From Fragum whitleyi (taxonomy: Eukaryota; Mollusca; Bivalvia; Cardiida; Cardiidae): a DNA stretch of 64,000 bases. The stretch's first letter is position 1, and every line of letters begins with the position of its first letter. The stretch is from contig OX411548.1 in NCBI GenBank assembly GCA_948146395.1, positions 61,089,020 through 61,153,019 of the forward strand, written 5' to 3'. The notes under the pieces were generated by a model, which was given only the letters and a program-made list of their open reading frames with translations, had not been told where the DNA came from and ran no database searches. This document shows, piece after piece, positions 1-10,059 of this stretch. The position numbers were made by a program, and so were the translations under genes.

Positions 1-1427
1 CCCAATCAACCTGAATTTTGGTCAGAATGATTGTCTTGATGAAATCTCGGACGAGTTAGAAATTGGGTCAACTGGGGTCAAAAACTAGGTCACAGGGTCA
101 AATCTTAGAAAAACCTTGTATGCACTCTAGAGGCCACAATTTTTGCCCAATCAACCTGAATTTTGGTCAGAATGATTGTCTTGATGAAATCTCGGAGGAG
201 TTCGAAATTGGGTCAACTGGGGTCAAAAACTAGGTCACAGGGTCAAATCTTAGAAAAACCTTGTATGCACTCTAGAGGCCACATTTTTTGCCCAATCAAC
301 CTGAATTTTGGTCAGAATGATTGTCTTGATGAAATCTCAGGCGAGTTTGAAATTTGGTCAACTGGGGTCAAAAACTAGGTCACAGGGTCAAATCTTAGAA
401 AAACCTTGTAATTGCACTCTAGAGGCCACATTTTTTGCCAAATCAACCTGAATGTTGGTCAGAATGATTGTCTTGATGAAGTCTCAGACGAGTTTGAAAT
501 TGGGTCAACTGGGGTCAAAAACTAGGTCACAGGGTCAAATCTAAGAAAAACCTTGTATGCACTCTAGAGGCCACATTTTTTGCCCAATTAACCTGAATGT
601 TGGTCAGAACGATTGTCTTGATGAATTCTCTGACGAGTTGGAAATTGGGTCAACAGGGGTCAAAAACTAGGTCACAGGGTCAAATCTTAGAAAAACCTTG
701 TATGCACTCTAGAGGCCACGTTTTTTGCCCAATCAATCTGAATTTTGGTCAGAATGATTGTCTTGATGAAATCTCGGACGAGTTTGAAATTGGGTCAACT
801 TGGGTAAAAAACTAGGTCACTGGGTCAAATCTTAGAAAAATCTTGTATGCACTCTAGAGGCCTCATTTTTTGCCGGATGAACCTGAAATTTGGTAAGAAT
901 AAATGTCTTGATGAAATCTCAGACGAGTTACAAATTGGGTCAACTGGGGTCAAAAACTAGGTCACAGGTTCAAATCATAGAAAAACCTTGTATGAACTCT
1001 AGAGCCCACATATTTTGCTGGATCAACCTGAAATTTGATCAGAATGAATGTCTCGATGAAATCTTGGACGAGTTCAAAATTGGGTCAACTGGGGTCAAAA
1101 ACTAGGTCCCAGGGTCAAATCTTAGAAAAACCTTGTATGCACTCAAGAGGCCACATTTTTTGCTGGATCAACCTGAAACTTGATCAGAATGATTGTCTTG
1201 ATGAAATCTAGGACGAGTTCGAAATTGGGTCAACTGGGGTCAAAAACTAGGTCACAGGGTCAAATCTTAGAAAAACCTTGTATGCACTCTAGAGGCCACT
1301 TTTTTTGTTCAATCAATATGAGATTTCGTCAGAATTATTGAATTGATGCAATTTTTGATGAGTATGAAATTGGGTCAACTGGGGTCAAAAACTAGGTCAC
1401 AGAGTCAAATCTTAGAAAAACCTTGTA
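1..1427 (+). repeat. Minisatellite, about ten units of about 145 bp
   Basis: Units are recognised by the recurring phrases TGGGTCAACTGGGGTCAAAA, CTAGGTCACAGGGTCAAATC and TGCACTCTAGAGGCCACA, which return every 144-147 bases (for example near 121, 266, 413, 559, 703, 848, 993, 1138 and 1281). The array runs off the left window edge. Short open frames of about 71 residues occur in it, but a 145-bp period is not a multiple of three, so it cannot encode a repeat protein. The last unit, from about 1310, is the most diverged and leads into the tail of a dispersed element. Confidence 0.95.
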
Positions 1428-1546
1428 AGTCAACCTGAAAATTGTAAAAAGGTATTATCAGGTTGTACAGAGGCAGAAGAATATTGAAAAAATTTAGACA
1501 GTTCATTCAGGTGAGCGATTAAGGGCCACTATGGCCCTCTTGTTTA
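1428..1546 (+). mobile_element. 3' tail of the element that carries the 145-bp array
   Basis: The sequence after the array (AACCTGAAAATTGTAAAAA, then TTCATTCAGGTGAGCGAT, then GGGCCACTATGGCCCTCTTG) is nearly the same as 6313-6477, where a second copy of the family ends at the same point. The array is therefore an internal part of a mobile element and not an independent satellite. The palindrome GGGCCACTATGGCCC sits just before the end. Confidence 0.8.
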
Positions 1547-2145
1547 ACTCTTACTTACAAATAATGGATGTTTAAGACCCTGTGAACCAAATTTTCCAGA
1601 TTCCCAATAGTAGCAGACAAAATGGCTGCCATTCAAAAAATCATTTTGACATGCAATTAGTTCTCGACTTCTTTAATTGGAATTTATTCAACTTTAGTGT
1701 TTCTCCCATCAATGTCTCAAGGAGAGAAAATGAGTTGTATGGATACGTATACAAATATTCAATATTTTGCCTTTAAATGTACAAAAAGCAATATATGGAT
1801 AAAAGTCTAAATGTATCCATTATCATGACAATCAGTATACATATATTCATTATTTTGCCCATAAGTATACATATATCTATTATTGTAAAAGTGTACAATA
1901 ATCCAATACTCTGTCTTTAAAGTGTACATATCTCTATAGTTCTAAAACTGTAAATATATTCATTGTACTGTAAGTGTACATATATCCATTATTCTGGTGT
2001 TTGTAGTTCGAAGACAAAGCGTGGAATTAGTGGCCTCTGTTGTCTAGTCTACTCTTCCTATAACACGGTCTGTTTAATCTACCTATAGTCGTAAAACTTG
2101 TACAAAGCAACCTATATAAGTAGAACACTAAACACCAGTCATGAA
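1547..2145. other. No gene seen; degenerate AT-rich repeats
   Basis: From about 1745 to 1995 a loose tandem pattern built on GTACATATATCCATTATT-like words recurs every 35-60 bases. I see no splice-bounded open frame with recognisable protein content. Confidence 0.5.
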
Positions 2146-2427
2146 TTTTTAGCTTGGCTTTTTTGGAGAATTTAACCTGAGTTATAGCTATACTGTAGTT
2201 TTTTGTGCTATAGTTGTTGTGTTTAGACTTCGATAATAAGTGATAGTTTAGGTATTATTGAAGACATTCACTTGAAACTTGCAACAAATGTTCTCTATCA
2301 AAAGAGCATTCTGTAATCTTAAGGGAGATAACTCTAAATGCACTGCTTTTGAATAATTACCCTTTCCTTTAATCCGCTATGCAGTACTAAATAGCATATG
2401 TTGGGCACCCGTAGGTGCTCTTGTTTG
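2146..2427 (+). mobile_element. Dispersed repeat ending in TAGGTGCTCTTGTTT
   Basis: It shares the ordered phrases TTCACTTGAAACTTG, TCAAAAGAG, GATAACTCTA and ATGCACT with 9750-9997 and with 10075-10560, and ends with GCACCCGTAGGTGCTCTTGT, as the copy at 9997 does (CACCTGTAGGCTCTTGTTT). No coding capacity is seen. The left boundary is uncertain. Confidence 0.65.
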
Positions 2428-2992
2428 ATCAAATGAATCAATTCAATGTGACAAGGCACTTTTGGAATGCATAGATGTTTCGTTTTATAACAGCTTCTTT
2501 GACCTTTTGTGACTGGTCAAATGCTCTGATTCTATTCAATTCTAAGAATTCAGGATTCTACCAGCAATATTATTCTTGTCTGATTTGAAGCTATTTTATA
2601 ATGCAGGGAACAGAAAAAATATACATTCATCTTATGAAATAGAATTTTTTGAATTGAATTTAAACAAACATTTTGTCAATTTTGTCTCTTTCATGCTACA
2701 ATGCATGTTACCAAAAATACAAAAATAATTGATGAAACAAAAAAAATACACAAAAAAAACGGAAAGAATTATGTAGGTTGCTTTGCCAAGTTTTAGGGCT
2801 GTAACTCTCTGTTGAATGTTGTTGATTGCATGATTATAATCAAGTTGCTAGGTAGGATAAGGTTATCTTCTTTGATCTTGTTATTTTGAATTGATTTTAT
2901 CTTGTTAGTATTTTTGTAAAAGTAAAAGCATTAGGTTTAGAGATGGGTTGTTTAAATGTGGGTCTGGATCCAAAACATGTAGATGAGATGGC

Positions 2993-3149
2993 TTAAGAAA
3001 GTGAACCTGTAAAAATTCCGCAGCGTTTTGAAAATCTTAAACTTAACAATGTAAACCGAGGTTTCCTTATGATGAAACCTCAGTTAACATTGTGAAGGAC
3101 AATGAGATCTGAAATATTGTGGATCTATTATGGGTCCACTACCTTTATA
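2993..3149. mobile_element. MITE, AAGGTAGTGGACC inverted-repeat family, copy 1
   Basis: About 155 bp of imperfect palindrome. The centre is CCGAGGTTTCCTTATGATGAAACCTCAG and the right end is GGTCCACTACCTTTAT. Four more copies are at 21868-22033, 36377-36536, 45020-45187 and 46760-46922. This copy has a degraded left terminus. Confidence 0.75.
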
Positions 3150-3469
3150 TTACAGGTATTGGCATTTTCCTAAAAAAGAAAATCTAGGGGCCAAGCCTAA
3201 AATCTAGGGTCCATGGGCAACTGGGCCCCTGCAAGTCTTTTTCCCTGTGTTATGAATTTCTTTCCTTTTACTGTTTGTTTTTTGCACAAACTGACCAAAT
3301 TGTGGCAAAATGTATTATATTTTATTTTCTGAACAAACTGTTTCAATTTGTTATTTCTACAACATTTGAATAACAGGGTAGGATAATAAGAATTTTTCAT
3401 GCATTGAATATAAAAAATGCACGGCTTTTGTAGGATTTGGACTAGTCTAGATAGGCATGCTTGAATTGT

Positions 3470-3763
3470 AAGTTTTGCACCGTAATGAGCCCTTCAAAAA
3501 CATAAAATTTGCACCATATTGGGACCTTCAAAAACAATAATTTGCACCCTATTTGGAACTTCAAAAAACAATAAATTTGCCCCCTATTTGGACCTTCAAA
3601 AGTAATAAAATTTGCACCATGTTAGGACTTAAAAACAATAAGATTTGCACCATTTTAAAACCCTAAAAACAATAAGTTTTACCCAAAGTAGCACCCATAA
3701 AACAATAACTTTGCACCATATTGGGAGCATTGAAAAGAACTATTTATGCACTGCAGTAGGACT
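3470..3763. repeat. Minisatellite of about 35-bp units, left part
   Basis: Degenerate units read approximately TTTGCACCATATTGGGACC then TTCAAAAACAATAA. The same unit resumes at 4077-4215 and at 5295-5365, so one array has been split by two insertions. Confidence 0.85.
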
Positions 3764-3778
3764 TTCAAGATCTAGTAG
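3764..3778 (+). repeat. Target-site duplication, left copy
   Basis: TTCAAGATCTAGTAG is identical to 4062-4076 and flanks the SINE. The final G may belong to either the duplication or the element. Confidence 0.9.
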
Positions 3779-4061
3779 CCGCGGCAATAGCGCAGATGGT
3801 AGCGCGCCGGACTTCTAATCCAGGGGTCTATATTCGCACGGGTTCGATCCCCGGCCGCGGCACTTATCCTTTCCGACATTTGTCTTCCACCAATGGGTAG
3901 ATAATCGTAAACCTATGTGGAATAGCAACTGGAGGCTAGGAAAGGGATGTGGTGGTAGTACTGGTGTGAGAAATACCAGGAATCCATCGTTAGGTGCTCC
4001 AGTCGTCGTGATATAACTGAGAGATTGTTGAAAGCGACGTAAAACCCCAATTCAAATCAAA
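3778..4061 (+). mobile_element. Full-length tRNA-derived SINE
   Basis: The 5' head (3778-3862) folds as a tRNA: acceptor arm GCCGCGG pairs with CCGCGGC, the D stem is GCGC/GCGC, the anticodon loop is CTTCTAA, and the T arm contains GGTTCGATCCCC, an RNA polymerase III B-box-like sequence. The body follows, with ACCAATGGGTAGATAATCGT, TACTGGTGTGAGAAATACCA and GGAATCCATCGTTAGGTGCTCC, and a tail CGACGTAAAACCCC plus CAAAT-rich repeats. A perfect 15-bp target duplication shows recent retrotransposition. Body relatives occur on the minus strand at 34860-35030, 42785-43036, 45664-45810, 54490-54665, 58565-58785 and 63565-63700. Confidence 0.9.
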
Positions 4062-4076
4062 TTCAAGATCTAGTAG
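4062..4076 (+). repeat. Target-site duplication, right copy
   Basis: Identical to 3764-3778. It continues directly into the resumed 35-bp minisatellite. Confidence 0.9.
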
Positions 4077-4215
4077 GATCTTCAAGAACAATAAGTTTTG
4101 CATACTAATGGGACCTTCAAGAACAAAAGGTTTTTAGACAGTAGTAGATTCTTCAAGAACAACAAGTTTTGCTCTGTAATGGGACCTTAAAGATTGATAA
4201 GTTTCTTCAAGAACA
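4077..4215. repeat. Minisatellite of about 35-bp units, middle part
   Basis: Units with GGACCTTCAAGAACAA and AAGTTTTGC continue the array left of the SINE. Confidence 0.8.
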
Positions 4216-4224
4216 ATGATTTTT

Positions 4225-5283
4225 AGCTCCACTGGCTGAAAGCCACTGGGGCTATTGTCATGGCGTTGTGTCCGTCGTGCGTCCGTCCGTCCGTGCGTGC
4301 GTGCGTGCGTCCGTCCGGTCGTAAACTTTTCTTTAAAAATCTTCTCCTCAGAAACTACTGGATGGATTTCAACCAAACTTCACAGGAATGATCCTTGGGT
4401 GACCCTCTTTCAAAGTTGTTCAAGAAATTTTGATCCAATGAAAAACATGGATTTAATGGGCGTGGCTAATTTCCAAATATGGTAAAAAGTGAGTTTTCTC
4501 AGATTCTAATCAATGGATACCAATTAAATTTTACATGAATGATCCTTGTATGACCCTTCATCAGTCTACAAAAAATCATTGTGATTGGATGGAAAATATG
4601 CATTTTATGGGCGGAGGTCAATTCTCTATATGTTATATAGTGGAAACTTTGAAAGTCATTTTCTCATAATGTAATTGATGGATATCAACCAAATTTCACT
4701 GGAATGATCCTTGAGTGACCTTTTATCAGTCTACAAAAAATCATTGTGATCGGATGAAAAATATGCATTTTTTGGGCGGAGGTCATTTCTCTATATGTTA
4801 TATAGTGGAAACTTTGAAAATCATTTTCTCAGAATGTAATCTATGGATATCAACCAAATTTCACTGGAATGATCCTTGAGTGACCCTTTATTAGTCTACA
4901 AAAAATTATTGTGATCGGATGAAAAATATGCATTTTATGGGCAGAGGTCATTTCTCTATATGTTATATTGTGGAATATTTGAAAATCCTTTCTCAGAATC
5001 TAATTTTTAGATATCAACCAAATTTTACTGGAATGATCCTTGAGTGACCCTTTATCAGTGTACCAAAAATTATTTTGATTGGATGATAAATATGCATTTT
5101 ATGGGTGGAGGTCATTCCTCAATATGTTAAATAGTGGAAACTATGAAAATCATTTTCTCAGAATGTAACTGATGGAATCATTTTCAACATCAGTTCTAAA
5201 AATCTAGTCAAAACATTTATTTGCTTTTACAGGAATTTCATGCCTGTGGAGCGACTCAAGCCATTCATGGCTTTCTAGTTACA
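4225..5283 (+). mobile_element. Dispersed element with internal tandem units, copy 1
   Basis: It begins TTTTAGCTCCACTGGCTGAA and ends GCGACTCAAGCCATTCATGG, CTTTCTAG. A second copy at 11635-12496 has the same ends. Between them are a CGTC/CGTG microsatellite (4270-4318) and five degenerate tandem units of about 165 bp marked by AATGATCCTTGAGTGACCC and TTTCTCTATATGTTATAT. No transposase is seen. Confidence 0.8.
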
Positions 5284-5294
5284 TGATAGTAGGA

Positions 5295-5365
5295 AAATTA
5301 AGTTTTGCATCGTAGAAGGACCTTCAAGACCAATATACATGTATTTTGCACTGTTAGACCTTCAA
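5295..5365. repeat. Minisatellite of about 35-bp units, right remnant
   Basis: GGACCTTCAAGACCAATA and TTAGACCTTCAAGAACTATA continue the split array to the right of the second insertion. Confidence 0.6.
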
Positions 5366-5412
5366 GAACTATACCCACAATGGGCCTGATCGGTTCAAGC
5401 CAAGTTATGAAA

Positions 5413-5547
5413 AAGCCCTGCTTCAGAATAACAAAATGGTGCAAACTTTTTGCAAATTATATCCTGCTTTGCATGCAGGTGCACGTACAAAGCAGGGTAT
5501 AATATGAAAATAGTTTGCACCGTTTTGTCAGCCTGAATGCAGGGCTG
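5413..5547. repeat. Palindrome, TTTGCACCGTTTTG family, copy 1
   Basis: The two arms pair over about 60 bases each. The outer words AGCCCTGC and GCAGGGCT match, as do AAAATGGTGCAAACT with AGTTTGCACCGTTTT, and ATCCTGCTTTG with CAAAGCAGGGTAT. Related structures are at 17653-17780 and 38161-38270, with partial copies near 9230 and 10005. Confidence 0.8.
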
Positions 5548-5765
5548 GGCACACCTGTTTGTATTGTATACTGACTTATATTAAGCCTAAGATCTTCAAA
5601 ACTTAGCATCTTTATAGAAATCTGTGAAAAACAAAGGATAATTGTGTCTACTTTTGACTTCCAGTAAAACATTCACAATTTTATCACCCCCAACTCCAAG
5701 CATTTAGAGAATGTGATTTTAAATTCAAAGTGTAAAATGTCAATATTAATCTTCCAAACTATATG

Positions 5766-5807
5766 TTGTAGGTACTCATTGGATTTCAATGAGTACCCAC
5801 AACAAAG
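5766..5807. repeat. Short palindrome, TGTTGTAGGTACTCATTG family
   Basis: TGTTGTAGGTACTCATTG pairs with CAATGAGTACCCACAACA. Copies are at 11251-11310, 39990-40055 and 46036-46097. Confidence 0.8.
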
Positions 5808-5984
5808 GGCTTTGAAAATTTTCTTCTTATGTAATTCCAAAGAACTATGTAATAACTTTTTACCCCTTTGTATGTAACTACCTTATAACAAGACCAAACT
5901 GGGGAGGATCATTTTGTATTGTCTCTGTTTTGGTGTGTTCCGTCACAATTGATTATAAATACATGCAATAAGCACAAGTATATT

Positions 5985-6477
5985 TTTAGCTCACCTGAGC
6001 ATGAAGTCAACATTTGCCTTGTTTGCACTCTACAGGCCACATTTTTGGCCTGATCAACCTGAAATTTTGTCAGAATGATTGTCTTGATGAAATCTTGGAC
6101 GAGTTCGAAACTGGGTCAACTGGGGTCAAAAACAAGTTCATGGGGTCAAATCTTAGAAAAACCTTGTATGCACTCTAGAGGCTTCATTTTTTGCCAGATC
6201 AACCTGAAATTTTGTCAGAATGATTGAATTGATCCAATTTTGGAAATTTTGAAATCGGGTCATTTGGGGTCAAAAAATAGGTCACAGAGTCAAATCATAG
6301 AAAAATCTCGTAAGTTAACCTGAAAATTGTAAAAAAAGGATTCTCAAGTTTTATAGAAGCAACAGCATTATTTAGCTAAGTGATATTTATTCATCATTCT
6401 CTTTCTAAACCTGCATTTGAAAATTTTAGACAGTTCATTCAGGTGAGCGATTTAGGGCCACTATGGCCCTCTTGTTT
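5985..6477 (+). mobile_element. Short complete copy of the element carrying 145-bp units
   Basis: It starts TTTTAGCTCACCTGAGC and ends CAGGTGAGCGATTTAGGG, then CCACTATGGCCCTCTTG. The ends are inverted relatives (AGCTCACCTG and CAGGTGAGC). It holds only about two 145-bp units, against about ten in the copy at the left window edge. A related short copy at 10798-11020 has the ends AGCTCATCTGAG and CTCAGATGAGCAATCTAGGG. Confidence 0.8.
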
Positions 6478-6537
6478 ATTTTTTGTTTTTAGAAAAACAT
6501 AATTGTTATTGTGATTTCCATTGTTTTTGTGTGCTTT

Positions 6538-6849
6538 TTATGCCCCCGTATCGAGAGATCGGGGTCATATTGTTTTACTCATGTCCGTCTGTCTGTCTCT
6601 CTGTCCGTTTGTCTGTCTGTCCGTCCGTCTGTCCAAAAAACTTAACCCAAAAACTTAACCTTGCCAATATCTTCAAGCCTATGCAAGATACAAAGCTAAT
6701 ATTTGGCATGATGATAGATCTCAATGATCCGCATCTGCTGGTACCAAAGTCAAGGTCATGTGACAAGGTCAAGGTCATCTGTCAAGGTCAAACTTTGAAA
6801 AAAAAAGCCATTACGGGGGCATTCGTGTTTCACAAACACATCTTGTTAT
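6538..6849 (+). mobile_element. Dispersed element with ATGCCCCCGTATCGAGAG end, copy 1
   Basis: It starts TATGCCCCCGTATCGAGAGA with a small internal palindrome, continues into a GTCCGTCT microsatellite (6580-6635), and has a body containing AGGTCAAGGTCATCTGTCA. It ends CATTACGGGGGCATTCGTGT, then ACAAACACATCTTGTT. Minus-strand copies are at 37141-37454, 46111-46268 and 53313-53586. No open frame belongs to it. Confidence 0.85.
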
Positions 6850-7230
6850 GCCTGCATTTGGTAAGATCTAGGGCATATTAATTTACTGCTATCTGTCTGT
6901 GACTCTTTCTGTCTATCCATAAACCTGTCTAAAACTCTTCATTGCCAAATATTTAAGCCTGTGTATAAAACATTGTTCTGATGATTGTAAGATGTAATTG
7001 ATACCTGTTGATGTTGAGAACAATTTAATAAAAGGTTAAGGTCATAGTGACCTTGAATTATACAACATATAGAGGCAAAAGTCTGTCTTTAAACTGAAAC
7101 TGAATTGATCTAGATAAGCCATATATTAAGGGAGATCAAGGTCTACTTAGGCGAGAATAAATAGTCCCTAGTCATTTTAGCTCAAATTTTTAAATATCTA
7201 GGTCACTGACCTTGAACAGCAATATGAATA
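6850..7230. other. No gene seen
   Basis: AT-rich sequence with a second degraded GTCTGTCTATCC-type patch near 6890-6930. No recognisable exon was found. Confidence 0.4.
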
Positions 7231-7496
7231 TGTGACCCATCATGCAAATGAGGGGCCATCTTGGAACTCTGTAAAAAAGATATTTAGAAAGAGATTGGGT
7301 CCAGTATAGGTCAACAAGAGATCGCAATTCAAAAATTCTTTCACAGAAAGGTAGATTGATCATTCAAGATTCAGAAAATAAGCGAAAAAGTGTGAAAAGT
7401 TTCGACTCAAGTCAGTCTGCGCAATCTGTACAGTCTGACTTTGGTTGACTCTTTACCCACTACCCAGATGGTCCCTTTTTCTTGTGACAGGTCACA
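7231..7496. mobile_element. MITE, TGTGACCCGTCACGCGAAAA family, copy 1
   Basis: The ends TGTGACCCATCATGCAAATG and CCAGATGGTCCC...CTTGTGACAGGTCACA are inverted relatives. Better copies are at 19937-20090 and 20308-20452, and diverged ones at 8508-8692 and 13803-14043. It lies about 85 bp before a probable splice acceptor. Confidence 0.7.
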
Positions 7497-7579
7497 TTTG
7501 TAAAAACTTGTATAGACAGTATCTAACCAGAATTAAGCCTTGGTTTGCCAGATTCGTAATATTTTCTACCTAATTTCAG

Positions 7580-7768
7580 GGGTCAACAAGTACTTTCAGC
7601 GATGACGAACTGGCATGGGCTTTCTCCTCCTCAACAACGTCTGCTAATAAATCCAAATTGACACCACATTCCAAATCGTCAACTCTGTCAAGGGAAGAGC
7701 AGGAAGAGGCAGACTATCAGTTTGCGTTAAAACTTAGTCGGGGAGAAATTCCCGACAGTAATTGCTAA
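7580..7768 (+). CDS. Terminal exon of an unidentified gene; UIM-like C-terminus
   Basis: A splice acceptor TAATTTCAG precedes an open frame of 62 codons ending in TAA at 7766-7768. The frame begins at the first base after the acceptor (G-S-T-S-T-F-S-D-D-E-L-A-W-A-F). The tail is acidic and then helical, with REEQEEADYQFALKLSRGE, which resembles a ubiquitin-interacting motif (acidic run, then A-x-x-x-S), though the central alanine-serine spacing is only approximate. The composition of short serine/threonine stretches plus this helix looks like real coding sequence. Upstream exons were not found in the window, so gene identity is unknown. An AATAAA signal at 7909-7914 would give a short 3' UTR. 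Confidence 0.5.
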   Translation, partial: GSTSTFSDDELAWAFSSSTTSANKSKLTPHSKSSTLSREEQEEADYQFALKLSRGEIPDSNC

Positions 7769-8040
7769 ATGTTGTGCGTGCCATTCCAGTATATCACCAT
7801 CTGTGTGTCTAAACACTGCATTTTGTACCATTAGTATTCATATTCAACCTTTTTCTAATTTTCAAAATTTAAAACCGGACCAAATTGAAAAAAGTTGTTG
7901 ATGATTTAAATAAAGTGGGTGTCATTTGAAATGAAATTATCTTAAGCGGTTGAAAATATTGTTGGAAAAGAAGAATTTGCTCATTTCAAGCAATTTCTTC
8001 TTTTTACACAATTCTTTTTTACAAATATGAAAAATAAAAT
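7769..8040 (+). other. Probable 3' UTR with poly(A) signals
   Basis: Sequence after the stop at 7768 is AT-rich, without open frames. AATAAA occurs at 7909-7914 and again near 8033. Confidence 0.4.
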
Positions 8041-8507
8041 TCTTACTGGACAGTAAAGGATGAACATATATGTATTAGAAGGTTAATTTGCATTTTGACT
8101 TAGTGAAGTAAAATAGCAACAATATAGAAATTATTAGAATTAAGCATTTGCCTTTTTACTCATTTTTGGTGCTTAAATTTAAATTTGAATTCCCATTTGA
8201 ATTGTCTAATGCAACCCTTATTTAATCGGGAGCAATGTCTACAATTTTACCTCAAAATGGGTACCGTTAAATCCCTTTCACAACCAAGAGGAAAAAAAAA
8301 TATATGTGTCTGTGCGTGATATTTCATCAATTCAGCATGAGCGGATATAGCAGATGTAATGCAATCTTGACTGCCAATCTTTGAGTCAGCTATGTACAGA
8401 GCCCTGGATGAAGGCAATGATCAGACTGTTAAGATGCAAAGGCTGATCTTAGTCTTCGACCCATGTATAATGTGCAAAAGGAAATCTCACACACAGGCTC
8501 ATAATTA

Positions 8508-8692
8508 TGTGACCCACCACACACAAAAGGAACCCATGGGAATAGGGATTGAAGAGATCAGATATGGTAAAGGTCAACCAGAAATAGTATTTAGAACAGA
8601 CATATATCATCTTATACATGCAATAAGGTAGAATGACCTTTTCAGATTCTGTAGGTATTTTTAACAGCCCCCTTTTGGTTAGACAGGTGACA
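8508..8692. mobile_element. MITE, TGTGACCCGTCACGCGAAAA family, diverged copy
   Basis: TGTGACCCACCACACACAAA with AGGAACCCATGGGAA at the left, and CCCTTTTGGTTAGACAGGTG at the right, match the family ends in inverted orientation. Confidence 0.55.
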
Positions 8693-8700
8693 TTTGGATT

Positions 8701-8770
8701 GCTCAGTATGAAGCAGTTGTAACTGCCTATATGTTTATAGGCAGTTACAACTGTTTCACACTGAGCCATC
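8701..8770. repeat. Foldback hairpin, GGCTCAG...AACTGCCTATA family, copy 1
   Basis: The left arm GCTCAGTATGAAGCAGTTG, then TAACTGCCTATA, pairs with TATAGGCAGTTACAACTG, then TTTCACACTGAGC, around a loop of about three bases. Arms are about 32 bases. This is the first of fourteen copies in the window. Confidence 0.9.
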
Positions 8771-9229
8771 AAAATGTTGACCTCTCCTTCTAGCAGTGTA
8801 TTTTGGCTAAGCTGTTTGAAGTACAATGTACTTTTAAATGCAAAGGCTCTTTCAAAAGTTTTGTACTACCCTGTTTAATTAGTCTTGCAGAATTTTAATT
8901 GTGTGGTTGAGTGATACATGTAATTCTGTTTGTGCAATAATAGTGATATAGTAGACCCCTTGAAAGGGATTTGTGCAAAACTACTAACAGTGCCAGCCAT
9001 GATGGCTTTTGCAATTGTTCTATATAGAACAAACATGAGAATAATTATTGATAAAAAAAGAAATAAGTTAATCTTCAATTATCAGTTATATTGACAATCT
9101 GTTGACAATATCATTGTCCAATTAAGCTATATTTAATATTTGTCAATATATTAATTCAAAATTATTGTCAATAATACTGATTCTCGATGGACCACTTTAT
9201 GCCAAACTCAGTCCTCCATGCAGGAAAAT

Positions 9230-9660
9230 GAAATGGTGCCATTTGTTGGTAAATTATACTCTGGTTTGCACATAAGTGCATGTGCAAAAGGGTATAATTA
9301 TGCCTTCCTTCGCAGAATAGGGGTACAGTCAAACCTGTCTTAGCAAGCACCTAAGGGACAAAGAAAAAATCCTTGCGTAAGATAGGTGCTTGCTGCTCTT
9401 TTTGGGAACTTAGTGGTCGCTTGCTTTATACACGTTGCTTGCTGAATACAGGTGGCCGCTAAGACAGGTTTGACTGTATATTGCTTTGCACTTGTCGTTT
9501 GGTCAGTCTGTTGGTAGTCCTTTTTTTGTCAAGAGCATATCGCAAAAAGCATGCAAGCTTGACTCATGAAACTTCACAGGTTGTTATATCTCATTAAGGA
9601 GAAATGTAGTGCACAAGAACCATTACTATACTCAATTTTTTTTCAGTAATTGCCCTTTGT
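9230..9660. mobile_element. Dispersed repeat interrupted by a MITE
   Basis: Read on the minus strand, 9660 to 9285 parallels 26450-26650: TTAACAAAGGGCAAT, then TGAAGTTTCATGAG, then GCATGCTTTTTGCGATATG, then ACAAGTGCAAAGCAAT and ATAATT. The match is interrupted exactly at 9324-9478 by a small element. Confidence 0.7.
9326..9476. mobile_element. MITE with CAGTCAAACCTGTCTTAGC termini and TA duplication
   Basis: CAGTCAAACCTGTCTTAGC at the left pairs with GCTAAGACAGGTTTGACTG at the right. TA dinucleotides at 9324-9325 and 9477-9478 are the expected target duplication of Tc1/mariner-type elements. Internally GCAAGCACCTAAGG and GATAGGTGCTTGC form a further hairpin. It is 151 bp and non-coding. Confidence 0.9.
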
Positions 9661-9749
9661 TAATTAACAAAGAATATGCCATTGACCTGCTCTCATGGGA
9701 GGCATAAAGGCTTTGCAAACATCTCTTGTTGGCATGGCTGTTTTCAGAG

Positions 9750-9997
9750 AAAACCTGAGGTATTGCTATAGCCTTGATGTTGTTGTTGTTGTTATTGTGC
9801 GAAAACTTCAACATTTTGTAATATCTCTGGTTCTACTGAAGGCATTTACTTGAAACTTGGCACACATGTTCATCATCAAAAGAGTAACCTTTACTATCAA
9901 GAGGGATAACTCTAGATGCATTTTGTGCAAATTATGCCCCTTTTTTGACTTGGAATTTTTTCATCAGCCGAGCATAGGCACCTGTAGGCTCTTGTTT
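9750..9997 (+). mobile_element. Dispersed repeat ending CACCTGTAGGCTCTTGTTT
   Basis: Phrases ACTTGAAACTTGGCACACAT, TCATCAAAAGAG, GGATAACTCTAGATGCATTT and TGTGCAAATTATGCCCC match 2146-2427 and 10416-10560. A (GTT)n run lies at 9778-9795. Confidence 0.75.
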
Positions 9998-10059
9998 GCA
10001 AATAGTTTGCACCATTTTAGCATTCTAAACACAGGGCTGACTTTGTCCTCTAGACTTCC

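Noticed and set aside
163..1105. Three similar 71-72 residue open frames suggesting a repeat protein
   Set aside because: They are read from a 145-bp minisatellite whose period is not a multiple of three, and they lack splice context. The similarity is that of the DNA units.
3778..3862. tRNA-like fold with TCT anticodon
   Set aside because: It is the head of a SINE: a family body follows, there is a 15-bp target duplication, and related bodies occur at several other places. The arm between anticodon and T stem is also too long for a normal arginine tRNA.
8449..8826. 125-codon minus-strand open frame
   Set aside because: It runs across a MITE and a foldback hairpin, so the frame is chance reading of repeat DNA.
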